Of a DNA stretch of 13,479 bases, positions 1 to 7,129 are shown in pieces (the first letter of the stretch is position 1; each line of letters starts with the position of its first letter). The translations under genes were made by a program, and so were the position numbers. Location: assembly GCA_025449775.1 (NCBI GenBank), contig JANWIS010000116.1:1-13479 (forward strand), in the 5' to 3' direction. The stretch is from Ignavibacteriaceae bacterium (GTDB lineage Bacteria; Bacteroidota; Ignavibacteria; Ignavibacteriales; Ignavibacteriaceae). Under the pieces are notes generated by a model that made no database searches, was not told where the DNA came from, and was given only the letters and a program-made list of their open reading frames with translations.

Positions 1-497
1 GCGAGAAAACCAATCAAATCTTCTTCGGCATCAGGATACCTGATTGAGTTCTTACTTCTTATAATATTTCTCAGAACAGCATTAACTAAGTCTGCAGGTT
101 TCTGTCCCTGAAGTTTTTTAACAAACTCAACAACTTCATTAACTGCAGCATAATCAGGTACTCTGTCAAGAAAAAGAATCTGATAAAGTGCTACACGAAG
201 AGCATTCTTTAAATTCGGAATTGCTTTGGAAAAAGTTCCTTTGTAAAAGCCGTTTAATATCCAATCGAGTCTTCCCTGCCATCTTACAACTCCGTGAACA
301 ATTTCGTAAAGTAAAGCCTTATCCGGACCGCTCATTTCATTGCTTCTCATTTCATTATCGAGCAAGCGTTCAAGATATGCATCTGTCCGGTCGATTCTGT
401 TCAGAATTTTTATCGCAAGCCCGCGTACACCTTGATACAAATCTTTTATCGTATGTGTTATTATCGTTACATTCGTATTGTTCGTTTCCTGATCCAC
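1..497 (-). CDS. rsmB: 16S rRNA (cytosine-967-C5)-methyltransferase RsmB, N-terminal part
   Basis: This gene is cut by the left window edge; 165 codons from the 5' end are visible. The translation (VDQETNNTNVTIITHTIKDL...) contains an NusB/RsmB-type RNA-binding helical domain at about residues 20-150. Recognisable blocks are QGVRGLAIKILNRI, DKALLYEIVHGVVRWQGRLD, ALYQILFLDRVPDYAAVNE and LVNAVLRNII, in the order found in RsmB/Sun proteins. The SAM-binding catalytic domain with its two cysteines would lie outside the window. RsmB methylates C967 of 16S rRNA in the cytoplasm. The only plausible start is GTG at 497: the frame has a stop a short way upstream and no ATG before the conserved region, and AAGAGG lies just upstream. 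The GTG shares its first base with the TAG stop of the GlmU-like gene, which suggests translational coupling. NusB alone is an alternative, but the spacing of the blocks fits RsmB better. Confidence 0.88.
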   Translation of the reverse strand, partial: MDQETNNTNVTIITHTIKDLYQGVRGLAIKILNRIDRTDAYLERLLDNEMRSNEMSGPDKALLYEIVHGVVRWQGRLDWILNGFYKGTFSKAIPNLKNALRVALYQILFLDRVPDYAAVNEVVEFVKKLQGQKPADLVNAVLRNIIRSKNSIRYPDAEEDLIGFL

Positions 498-1747
498 TAA
501 TAGCCTCTTTTGCTTCTGTCTTCTTTTGTTAAGTTAAATATAACATCAAAAAGTTTTTCATCTTCACTTGTAAATTTTTTATTTCGTCTTGTAAATACAG
601 CTTTTGCCGTTTCTATTGCTTTGGAAATTTTATATTCTTTCATTGATTCATTTCCACCCCATCCGAATGAAGGAATATATTTGGGAGGAAAACCCGAACC
701 AAAAACATTACTTGAAAATCCAACTACTGTTCCTGTATTGAACATCGTGTTGATAGCAGTCTTTGAATGATCTGCCATCATTAATCCGACAAACTGTTTG
801 CCTGAATCTACGTGTCTTTCATTTATCTGAACTTTTATTGTTCCGTAATTATTTTGAAGATCGCTGTTATTAGTATCAGCTCCAATATTTATCCAGCTTC
901 CGAGATAAGAATGACCGAGAAATCCTGAATGCTGTTTGTTTGTGTACGGATGAATGATTGCATCTTCAACTTCTCCGCCGACTTTACAAATTTTGCCAAT
1001 GCTTACATTCGGATAAATAGTTGCACAGCTTTTTATTTTTGTTGATTCACCAATGTAAATTGGTCCCTGAAGAACTGCATTCGGATAAATTATAACATTC
1101 TTGCCGATGTAAATCGGTCCGGTTGAAGCATCAAGAACAACACCGGGTTTAATGTCTGTTTCACTGCCGATGAAAATATTTTTCTTGTTTACAAAGCTGA
1201 CACCTTCAAACTTTTTTGTTTTGGCAGAAGCTTTGCTCTTTAAAAACAATTTAAACTCTTTCTCAATTTCCTTTCCATTAAGATAAACGAGATCCCATAA
1301 ATATTGAGCAGACTGAACTTCAACTTCTTCCTTTGGAAGATTACTGAATAGTTTTGTATCGATGACTTCAGCTTTATCCAATGAAAGTTCTTTAATCCCT
1401 TTAGAAGAAACTTTTGCTGCAACGATTATTCCTTTTGAAATAAAAACTTTTTCATCATTGGATTTTATCTTCAAAATATTTTTAAGATTGGAAGGAGCAA
1501 TAATTCTTCCGTTAATGAACAAATAATCTTCATCTTCAAACTTGTTTACTTTGCATTTCGGATTTTCTTCCTTTACAAAATGCTCGAGATAATTCCGGCA
1601 TTTAAGAACAATCTTCTCTTTAGGAAATTCACGGATAATTTTTTCCTTCAGCGTGGTCATTCCGCAGATCAAATCATAAACCGGTCTTGAGTAAACAAGC
1701 GGCTCGAAATTCAGGTATTGTTCGTCCTCAAAGATGCAGATGGGCAT
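497..1747 (-). CDS. GlmU-like sugar nucleotidyltransferase with left-handed beta-helix domain
   Basis: A 416-residue cytoplasmic enzyme of the Bacteroidota/Chlorobi GlmU-like family (the TIGR03991 type, from memory). The N-terminus has the family motif CIFEDEQYLNFEPL followed by SRPVYDL and GMTTLKEKI (residues 4-36) instead of the LAAGxGTRM loop of classical GlmU. The middle (about 70-185) is a divergent nucleotidyltransferase fold. Residues 190-300 are a hexapeptide left-handed beta-helix (GPIYIGKNVII, GPIYIGESTKI, YPNVSIGKICKVGG) ending in GFLGHSYLGSWINIGA, which resembles the acetyltransferase half of GlmU. It is expected to make UDP-GlcNAc or a related nucleotide sugar for cell-wall and envelope glycans, but the exact substrate and whether both activities are present are inferred. 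The ATG at 1747 gives the full N-terminal motif; only a weak purine-rich ribosome site precedes it. rsmB starts in its stop codon. Confidence 0.85.
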   Translation of the reverse strand: MPICIFEDEQYLNFEPLVYSRPVYDLICGMTTLKEKIIREFPKEKIVLKCRNYLEHFVKEENPKCKVNKFEDEDYLFINGRIIAPSNLKNILKIKSNDEKVFISKGIIVAAKVSSKGIKELSLDKAEVIDTKLFSNLPKEEVEVQSAQYLWDLVYLNGKEIEKEFKLFLKSKASAKTKKFEGVSFVNKKNIFIGSETDIKPGVVLDASTGPIYIGKNVIIYPNAVLQGPIYIGESTKIKSCATIYPNVSIGKICKVGGEVEDAIIHPYTNKQHSGFLGHSYLGSWINIGADTNNSDLQNNYGTIKVQINERHVDSGKQFVGLMMADHSKTAINTMFNTGTVVGFSSNVFGSGFPPKYIPSFGWGGNESMKEYKISKAIETAKAVFTRRNKKFTSEDEKLFDVIFNLTKEDRSKRGY

Positions 1748-1855
1748 ATAAATTTCTTTTTAATTTTTTGAAATTTAACACTTTTTGAGTTAAAATTCTT
1801 GGAAGAAAAGTTTGTTAATGCTTCGTCATTAAGCAAAAAATAACACCACCGCAAT

Positions 1856-1883
1856 TTGACTCTTAATCCTATTAAGTTAAATT
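1856..1883 (+). promoter_or_regulatory. Candidate promoter upstream of the secreted-protein gene
   Basis: TTGACT (1856-1861) is followed, after 16 bases, by TAAATT (1878-1883). This resembles a sigma-70 promoter reading toward the T9SS protein gene and would give a leader of nearly 190 bases. It lies in the 295-bp divergent gap between the GlmU-like gene and the secreted-protein gene. The match is modest and promoters in this phylum can differ from the E. coli consensus, so this is only a candidate. Confidence 0.25.
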
Positions 1884-1947
1884 ACAGTAAGCAAAGAAGG
1901 AAAAATTCAGGTTAACAGATTCCGGAGAATCAAAAAGGATTTTGCGA

Positions 1948-2079
1948 ATGAGGGCAAAAATAAAATCCGGATTTCTTCCAGCACCACATCTCAACTACAG
2001 CTTCAGAGGAAGAAAGTACACAACACAATCCCAAAAGGTTCTTTGGTTAACTGCGAGGTTTTTAATGAGGGAAAAATGA
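1948..2079 (+). CDS. Possible 43-residue upstream ORF overlapping the secreted-protein gene
   Basis: An ATG at 1948 has a good ribosome site, AAGGA at 1935-1939, eight bases upstream. It opens 43 codons (MRAKIKSGFLPAPHLNYSFR..., ending FLMREK), rich in Arg and Lys and without a signal peptide or transmembrane segment. Its TGA stop (2077-2079) overlaps the preferred ATG of the downstream gene (2076-2078) as ATGA, a typical coupling geometry. I recognise no family. It could be a translated leader that controls the secreted-protein gene, a remnant of an older gene, or chance: 43 codons in AT-rich DNA is not strong evidence alone. Confidence 0.3.
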   Translation: MRAKIKSGFLPAPHLNYSFRGRKYTTQSQKVLWLTARFLMREK

Positions 2080-4016
2080 AAATGCTTAAAGTTGTTGCAA
2101 TGTTATCTTTTGCACTACTAATAATCCCAAAAATTCTGGGACAAGCTCAAATTGATATCCCATTAATAATAACAGATGGGAATCAGACTTTTGAATGGTT
2201 AAGAGTGGGTCTTGATACTACAGCAACTAATGGAATTGACCCTCAATTGGGTGAATATGAAATACCACCAAGCCCACCAACTGGTTTGCTCATGGCTGCT
2301 TTTAATCTTTACCCATATACCGGTTCTTACATATCGACTTTTCGTGACTATCGAAATGCACCATCATTCCCATACTCAGGAAACAAAGAGCACACATTAC
2401 ATTGGCAAATAGGAAACGGAGGTTCTCTGTTAACTATAATGTATGATTTTCCTGTTGGCGCTTTTGCAAATCTCAAAGATCAATTAGGCGGAATATTATA
2501 TAATGTTTTTCTATTGGACTCAGGAAGTTTCACTATACCACTTTCGAATGCATTAACAAGTGCAATTTTAACTATGAACTATAATAACATTGGTGGTGTA
2601 CCTACTCAAGGTCCGGTTTTCTCAATGTTTCCATTGCTTTTAAATTTTGGCGAAGTTGCTTACGGAGAGTCAGAAACATTACCTGTTATTGTTATAAATA
2701 CAGGATACATAGATAGTTTGTACATTTATAATGCTTTATCATCAAATCCTTCTTTTACTTTTGATCCAAATTCATTTTCAATAATTTTGGCTCCTGGTCA
2801 AACACAGATATTTGATGTTACTTATACAGGTATTGTAGGTGGAACCCATGTTGATTCTATTCTATTCACACATAATGCACCTGGTTCCCCAACTAAGCTT
2901 AATGTTCGCGCAGAAACTTATGATCCCAATCCAAATTGTGAAGCACAAATCTTAAATGAAATTATTATCAGTGATGGAGTAGATCCTACTCCAAGAAATT
3001 TGAAATTTGGTTTGGATTCTACCGGAACCGATGGCATTGATCCGCAACTTGGCGAACATGGACCATTACCACCATTTCCACCACCAGAAGCTTTTGAAGC
3101 CCAGTTTTTTCTGCCTGAAAATAATTTTTCAGGAACTCTGAGCGCTTACTGTGATTTTAGAAATGGAGTTCTTCCATTCACCGGGCAGAAAGAATGGAGA
3201 ATAGCTTACCAAACAGGATTCGGAAATGATATTACTATCCAGTGGAATTTTCCAGAGTATATTACCGGTACATTGTTAGATATAGTTAACGGAACTTTTA
3301 TTAATGCCCCTATGTCAGGTTCTGGAAGTTACACTGTAACAGATCCACATATTTTTAACAGATTAAGAATGTTGATTGATTTTGATATAACAACACCTGT
3401 TGAACTAACTTCGTTTAATGCAAAACTGGTTGATAATAAAATTAAATTGGATTGGGCAACAGCAACAGAAATTAACAACTCCGGATTTGAAATTCAGAGA
3501 ACCTCACCCTTTCCCTCTCCTTACCAAGGAGAGGGTGGCGAAGCGGGGAGAGGTTGGGAGAAGATTGGTTTCGTTCCGGGATTTGGTACAACTACAGAAA
3601 CACAATCATATTCATTCATTGATGAAAATGTTTTGACTGGAACTTACAAATATCGTCTCAAGCAAATTGATTTTGACGGAACTTTTGAATACTCAAATGA
3701 AATAGAAGTTGAAGTTAATTTCACTCCGAAAGAATTTGTGCTTTACCAGAATTACCCGAATCCGTTTAATCCGTCAACGAAAATAAAATACGAGATTCCG
3801 TCTGTCACTCTTCGACAGGCTCAGAGTGACATAATGGTTACGTTAAAAGTGTACGATGTGCTTGGCAATGAAGTTGCAACACTTGTTAACGAAGAAAAAC
3901 AATCCGGAATTTATGAGGTTGAATTCAACGCAACAAATCTTTCAAGCGGAATTTATTTTTATCAGCTTAAAGCCGGAAATTTTATTTCAATTAAAAAAAT
4001 GGTTTTACTTCGTTAG
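2076..4016 (+). CDS. Secreted or surface protein with duplicated domain and T9SS sorting domain
   Basis: A 646-residue exported protein. I chose ATG 2076 because a signal peptide (MKMLKVVAMLSFALLIIP, cleavage probably near LGQA) starts there and GAGGG lies just upstream; an in-frame GTG or ATG further up would bury it. Residues 25-173 and 288-440 are two copies of one domain, each with a VGLDTTATNGIDPQLGE / FGLDSTGTDGIDPQLGE block, a proline-rich turn and an FRDYRN/YCDFRNG block. Between them, about 183-285, is an Ig-like domain (LNFGEVAYGE...) of the kind found in bacterial secreted proteins. Residues 441-548 form an FN3-like domain (PVELTSFNAKL, YKYRLKQIDFDG). Residues 553-646 are a T9SS type A sorting domain (YQNYPNPFNPSTKI, KVYDVLGNEVATLVN, LSSGIYFYQLKAG, KKMVLLR), normally removed after outer-membrane export. 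Two palindromic elements encode residues 476-493 and 576-586. The ligand and role are unknown; no catalytic motif was seen. No type IX secretion machinery genes lie in the window. Confidence 0.88.
   Translation: MKMLKVVAMLSFALLIIPKILGQAQIDIPLIITDGNQTFEWLRVGLDTTATNGIDPQLGEYEIPPSPPTGLLMAAFNLYPYTGSYISTFRDYRNAPSFPYSGNKEHTLHWQIGNGGSLLTIMYDFPVGAFANLKDQLGGILYNVFLLDSGSFTIPLSNALTSAILTMNYNNIGGVPTQGPVFSMFPLLLNFGEVAYGESETLPVIVINTGYIDSLYIYNALSSNPSFTFDPNSFSIILAPGQTQIFDVTYTGIVGGTHVDSILFTHNAPGSPTKLNVRAETYDPNPNCEAQILNEIIISDGVDPTPRNLKFGLDSTGTDGIDPQLGEHGPLPPFPPPEAFEAQFFLPENNFSGTLSAYCDFRNGVLPFTGQKEWRIAYQTGFGNDITIQWNFPEYITGTLLDIVNGTFINAPMSGSGSYTVTDPHIFNRLRMLIDFDITTPVELTSFNAKLVDNKIKLDWATATEINNSGFEIQRTSPFPSPYQGEGGEAGRGWEKIGFVPGFGTTTETQSYSFIDENVLTGTYKYRLKQIDFDGTFEYSNEIEVEVNFTPKEFVLYQNYPNPFNPSTKIKYEIPSVTLRQAQSDIMVTLKVYDVLGNEVATLVNEEKQSGIYEVEFNATNLSSGIYFYQLKAGNFISIKKMVLLR
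3500..3554 (+). repeat. Palindromic repeat element inserted in frame in the secreted-protein gene
   Basis: A nested inverted repeat. The inner arms CCCTCTCCTT (3513-3522) and AAGGAGAGGG (3526-3535) pair perfectly over 10 bp with a 3-base loop. The outer arms AACCTCACCC (3500-3509) and the GGGGAGAGGTT stretch (3545-3555) pair with one mismatch. It encodes TSPFPSPYQGEGGEAGRG (residues 476-493) between GFEIQR and WEKIGFV, where related FN3-like domains normally have only a short loop. The G/C-rich composition contrasts with the AT-rich surroundings. I recall similar CCCTCTCC...GGAGAGGG sequences as dispersed repeats in bacterial genomes, but no second copy is in this window. Confidence 0.7.
3803..3831 (+). 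repeat. Second, unrelated palindromic element in the T9SS sorting domain
   Basis: TGTCACTCT (3803-3811) and AGAGTGACA (3823-3831) form a perfect 9-bp stem around the 11-base loop TCGACAGGCTC. The element encodes SVTLRQAQSDI (residues 576-586), inserted between TKIKYEIP and MVTLKVYDVLGNE. In ordinary sorting domains of this type these two strands are joined by only a few residues. It shares no sequence with the element at 3500-3554. CTTCGACAGGCTCAG-type palindromes are familiar as dispersed repeats, but their copy number in this genome cannot be seen here. Confidence 0.65.
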
Positions 4017-7000
4017 ACTTTTATTTCTTCAACAGTGGCTGGGGCAAAATCCATTTCTGTTACATTGCTGACTGTTGCGGTTTTTCTTGAGAGATAGGAA
4101 TACATTGCCGGCACAACGAACAAAGTAAGAAAAGTAGAAAAGATCAAACCGCCGATAACCGCAATTCCCATCGATACTCTGCTTTCAGAACCGGCACCGA
4201 GAGCTAATGCAATCGGAAGAATACCAAGAATTGTAGAAAAGCTTGTCATCAATATTGGTCTGAGACGGGAAATTGCTGCGCTGATAACCGCTTCTGTTTT
4301 TTCAACTCCTGCTGCTTTTCTCTGATTGGCAAATTCAACGATCAAAATTCCATTCTTCGTAACCAATCCTATCAGCATAATAATTCCAATCTCACTGAAG
4401 ATGTTCATTGTTTGGTTAAAATACCAGAGAGAAATCAAAGCACCGGCTAATGCAAGAGGAACAGTAATCAGTATTATAAATGGATCTCTGAAACTTTCAA
4501 ACTGTGCTGCAAGTACGAGGTAGATCAACCCAAGTGCGAGAAGGAATGCAAACAATAGACTCGAAGAGCTTTCCTTAAAATCTTTTGAAGGACCGTCGAG
4601 CGCAGTTGCAAATGATTCATCAAGAACTTTTTCTGAAATTTCATACATCGTTTCAATTCCTTCGCCCAAAGTTTTTCCCGGTGCAAGTCCGGCTGAAACT
4701 GTTGCTGAAACGTAACGGTTAAACCTGTAAAGCTGAGGAGGTGCACTTTGCTCTTCAGTGTAAACAACATTATCAAGCTGAATTAATTCGTCACGGTTAT
4801 TTTTTACATAAGTCGATTTCAAATCAATCGGTGCATCACGATTTTCTCTTGAGAACTGACCAATCACCTGGTACTGCTTTCCACTTTTTATAAAGAAACC
4901 GAATCTCTGTCCGCTGAAAGCTGCCTGAATTGTTTGTGCAATATCGGCTGTTGAAACTCCCAGAGTTCGTGCTTTCTGCCTGTCGATGCTTAATTTCAAT
5001 TCAGGCTTATTGAATTTCAAATTAACATCAACTATTGTGAAGATGGAATAATTTCTTGTTTCATCTAAAAACTTCGGAAGGAATTCTTCAAGCTTTTCAA
5101 AGTTCGGAGCCTGGATAACAAATTGAACCGGAAGACCGCCTCTCCTTCCACCTCCGATTGTTTGCTGCTGAGTTACAAAAGTTCTTGCACCAGAAAATCT
5201 ATTTACAACGGGAGTAATCTCATCAGCAATCTGCATCTGTGTTCTATTCCTTTCATCAGGATCTTTAAGGATCGCACCTGCAAATCCGGTATTTACTGAA
5301 CTTGAAGCGCCTTGTCCAGGCGAAGTCACAGAAAAAATTCCGTTTGCTTCTGGAATGCTGTCAAGAAGCACCTGGATTATCTGATCCATGTAATGATCCA
5401 TATATTCAAAGGTCGCACCTTCTGGGGCTGATGCATTTATAGTTAAACGGCTCCGGTCTTCAAGCGGAGCCAATTCAGATGGTACATAGCCGAATAAAAT
5501 CCAGATCAGTATAACAGTAACTGCCATTCCAGGCAAAGTGATCCATTTTCTTTCCATAAAAAATGTAAGCTGGCGTTTATACGCTGAATTTATCTTAATA
5601 AAAAACGGTTCGGTTAAATTGTAAAACGGGCTGTGCTTTTCTCTTTTTAAAATTCTCGAGGTTAACATTGGAGTTAATGTTAAAGCAACGAATGCAGAAA
5701 TAATTACGCTTCCAGCTATTACAATTCCGAATTCTCTGAACAGTCTTCCTGTTAATCCCTGTAAAAAAATTACAGGCATAAACACGGAAGCAAGTGCAAC
5801 TGTTGTTGAAACTACAGCGAAGAAAATTTCAGCAGAGCCTTTTTTTGCCGCTTCAACAGGGTCCATTTTATTTTCAATTTTTACATAAATATTTTCTAGA
5901 ACAACAATAGCATCATCAACTACAATTCCAATCGCAAGAACAATTCCGAGAAGAGTTAATACATTTATTGAAAAGTCTGCAATATACATGATGAAGAATG
6001 CACCGATGAGAGAAATCGGGATTGCTATCACCGGTATGATTGTTGAACGCCAGTCACGGAGAAATAAAAAAATAATAATTACAACAAGAGCAAAAGCTAC
6101 AAATATAGTTTGTTCAACTTCCGTTATTGATTCTTTGATAAAGGTTGTAACGTCAAAACCAATAACAGTTGTGATGTCTGACGGCAAAGTTTTTTTCAGC
6201 TGCTCAAGCCGTTTATAAAATTCATCCGTGATTGCAATATTATTTGCACCGGCTTGTGCGACCAGCACAACACCGGCCATCGGAATTCCGTTCCATTTTA
6301 AAATTGATCTTTCATTTTCAGCCCCAAGCTGTGCATAACCTAGATCTCTTAACCTGACTATTCCTCCAACATCTTCTTTAATAATCAAATCGTTAAACTC
6401 ATCCTCTGTGCTCAGTCTTCCAACGGTTCTGATTGAAAGTTCTGTTTGGTCTCCTTCAATTCTTCCCGATGGAAGCTCGATGTTTTCTCTATTCAATGCA
6501 TTTCGAATATCAACGGCAGAAAGACTAAATGCAGCGAGCTTGGAAGGATCGAGCCAGAGACGCATCGAATATTTTTTCTCTCCCCAGATCTGAACACTGC
6601 TTACTCCCGGAATAGTCTGCAGTCTTTCTTTAATTACATTATTCGCCATTTCGGTTATTTCCAGCAGATTCCTGGTATTGCTTTGAACTCCTAAAAAAAC
6701 AATCGGAGTTGCATCTGCATCTGCTTTGGATACAATTGGAATATCTATGTCGGGAGGTAAAAAACTTATCGCACGGGATACACGATCTCTTACATCGTTA
6801 GCAGCAGCTTCGAGGTCAATATCAATATCGAATTCAACTGTGATGGTGCTTCTTCCGTCTCTGCTGACTGAAGTTAAACTTTTTATTCCGGCAATTCCGT
6901 TTATTGATTCTTCGAGCGGTTCTGTTATTTGGTTTTCTATTACATCGGCATTTGCACCAATGTAAGCCGTTGAAACAGTAATGACTGGTGGATCAACTGA

Positions 7001-7114
7001 AGGAAATTCTCTTACACCTAGATATGTGTATCCAATGATTCCAAAAACAACAATAATTACTGACATAATAATTGCCAGTACTGGTCTTCGGATACTTGTG
7101 GATGATAAGCTCAT
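4013..7114 (-). CDS. RND efflux transporter, inner-membrane permease (AcrB/HAE1 type)
   Basis: A complete 1033-residue RND pump, the usual length for the HAE1/AcrB class. It exports hydrophobic or amphiphilic compounds across the inner membrane using the proton gradient, as a trimer in a tripartite complex. TM1 is at about residues 10-30 (RRPVLAIIMSVIIVVFGI). Two periplasmic porter/docking regions follow TM1 and TM7. TM4 carries GIVVDDAIVVLEN with Asp400-Asp401, matching the proton-relay Asp pair of AcrB. TM10 carries GLVTKNGILIVEF with Lys920, matching the conserved Lys. No frameshift or missing motif was seen. It lies 15 bases after the membrane fusion protein gene, clearly one operon. Substrates cannot be told from the sequence. 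The acidic-Asp and Lys pattern fits drug or small-molecule export rather than the heavy-metal CusA subclass. The stop overlaps the stop of the convergent secreted-protein gene. Confidence 0.95.
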   Translation of the reverse strand: MSLSSTSIRRPVLAIIMSVIIVVFGIIGYTYLGVREFPSVDPPVITVSTAYIGANADVIENQITEPLEESINGIAGIKSLTSVSRDGRSTITVEFDIDIDLEAAANDVRDRVSRAISFLPPDIDIPIVSKADADATPIVFLGVQSNTRNLLEITEMANNVIKERLQTIPGVSSVQIWGEKKYSMRLWLDPSKLAAFSLSAVDIRNALNRENIELPSGRIEGDQTELSIRTVGRLSTEDEFNDLIIKEDVGGIVRLRDLGYAQLGAENERSILKWNGIPMAGVVLVAQAGANNIAITDEFYKRLEQLKKTLPSDITTVIGFDVTTFIKESITEVEQTIFVAFALVVIIIFLFLRDWRSTIIPVIAIPISLIGAFFIMYIADFSINVLTLLGIVLAIGIVVDDAIVVLENIYVKIENKMDPVEAAKKGSAEIFFAVVSTTVALASVFMPVIFLQGLTGRLFREFGIVIAGSVIISAFVALTLTPMLTSRILKREKHSPFYNLTEPFFIKINSAYKRQLTFFMERKWITLPGMAVTVILIWILFGYVPSELAPLEDRSRLTINASAPEGATFEYMDHYMDQIIQVLLDSIPEANGIFSVTSPGQGASSSVNTGFAGAILKDPDERNRTQMQIADEITPVVNRFSGARTFVTQQQTIGGGRRGGLPVQFVIQAPNFEKLEEFLPKFLDETRNYSIFTIVDVNLKFNKPELKLSIDRQKARTLGVSTADIAQTIQAAFSGQRFGFFIKSGKQYQVIGQFSRENRDAPIDLKSTYVKNNRDELIQLDNVVYTEEQSAPPQLYRFNRYVSATVSAGLAPGKTLGEGIETMYEISEKVLDESFATALDGPSKDFKESSSSLLFAFLLALGLIYLVLAAQFESFRDPFIILITVPLALAGALISLWYFNQTMNIFSEIGIIMLIGLVTKNGILIVEFANQRKAAGVEKTEAVISAAISRLRPILMTSFSTILGILPIALALGAGSESRVSMGIAVIGGLIFSTFLTLFVVPAMYSYLSRKTATVSNVTEMDFAPATVEEIKV

Positions 7115-7129
7115 AATGTGAAAAGATGA

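Noticed and set aside
188..532. Plus-strand ORF of 114 codons opposite rsmB
   Set aside because: It lies antisense to the rsmB N-terminal region, whose minus-strand translation has clear family blocks; the plus-strand peptide looks like no known protein.
1815..1832. Hairpin TTAATG-CTTCGT-CATTAA in the divergent gap, considered as a terminator
   Set aside because: The stem is only 6 bp and AT-rich, no T run follows on either strand, and no gene ends nearby.
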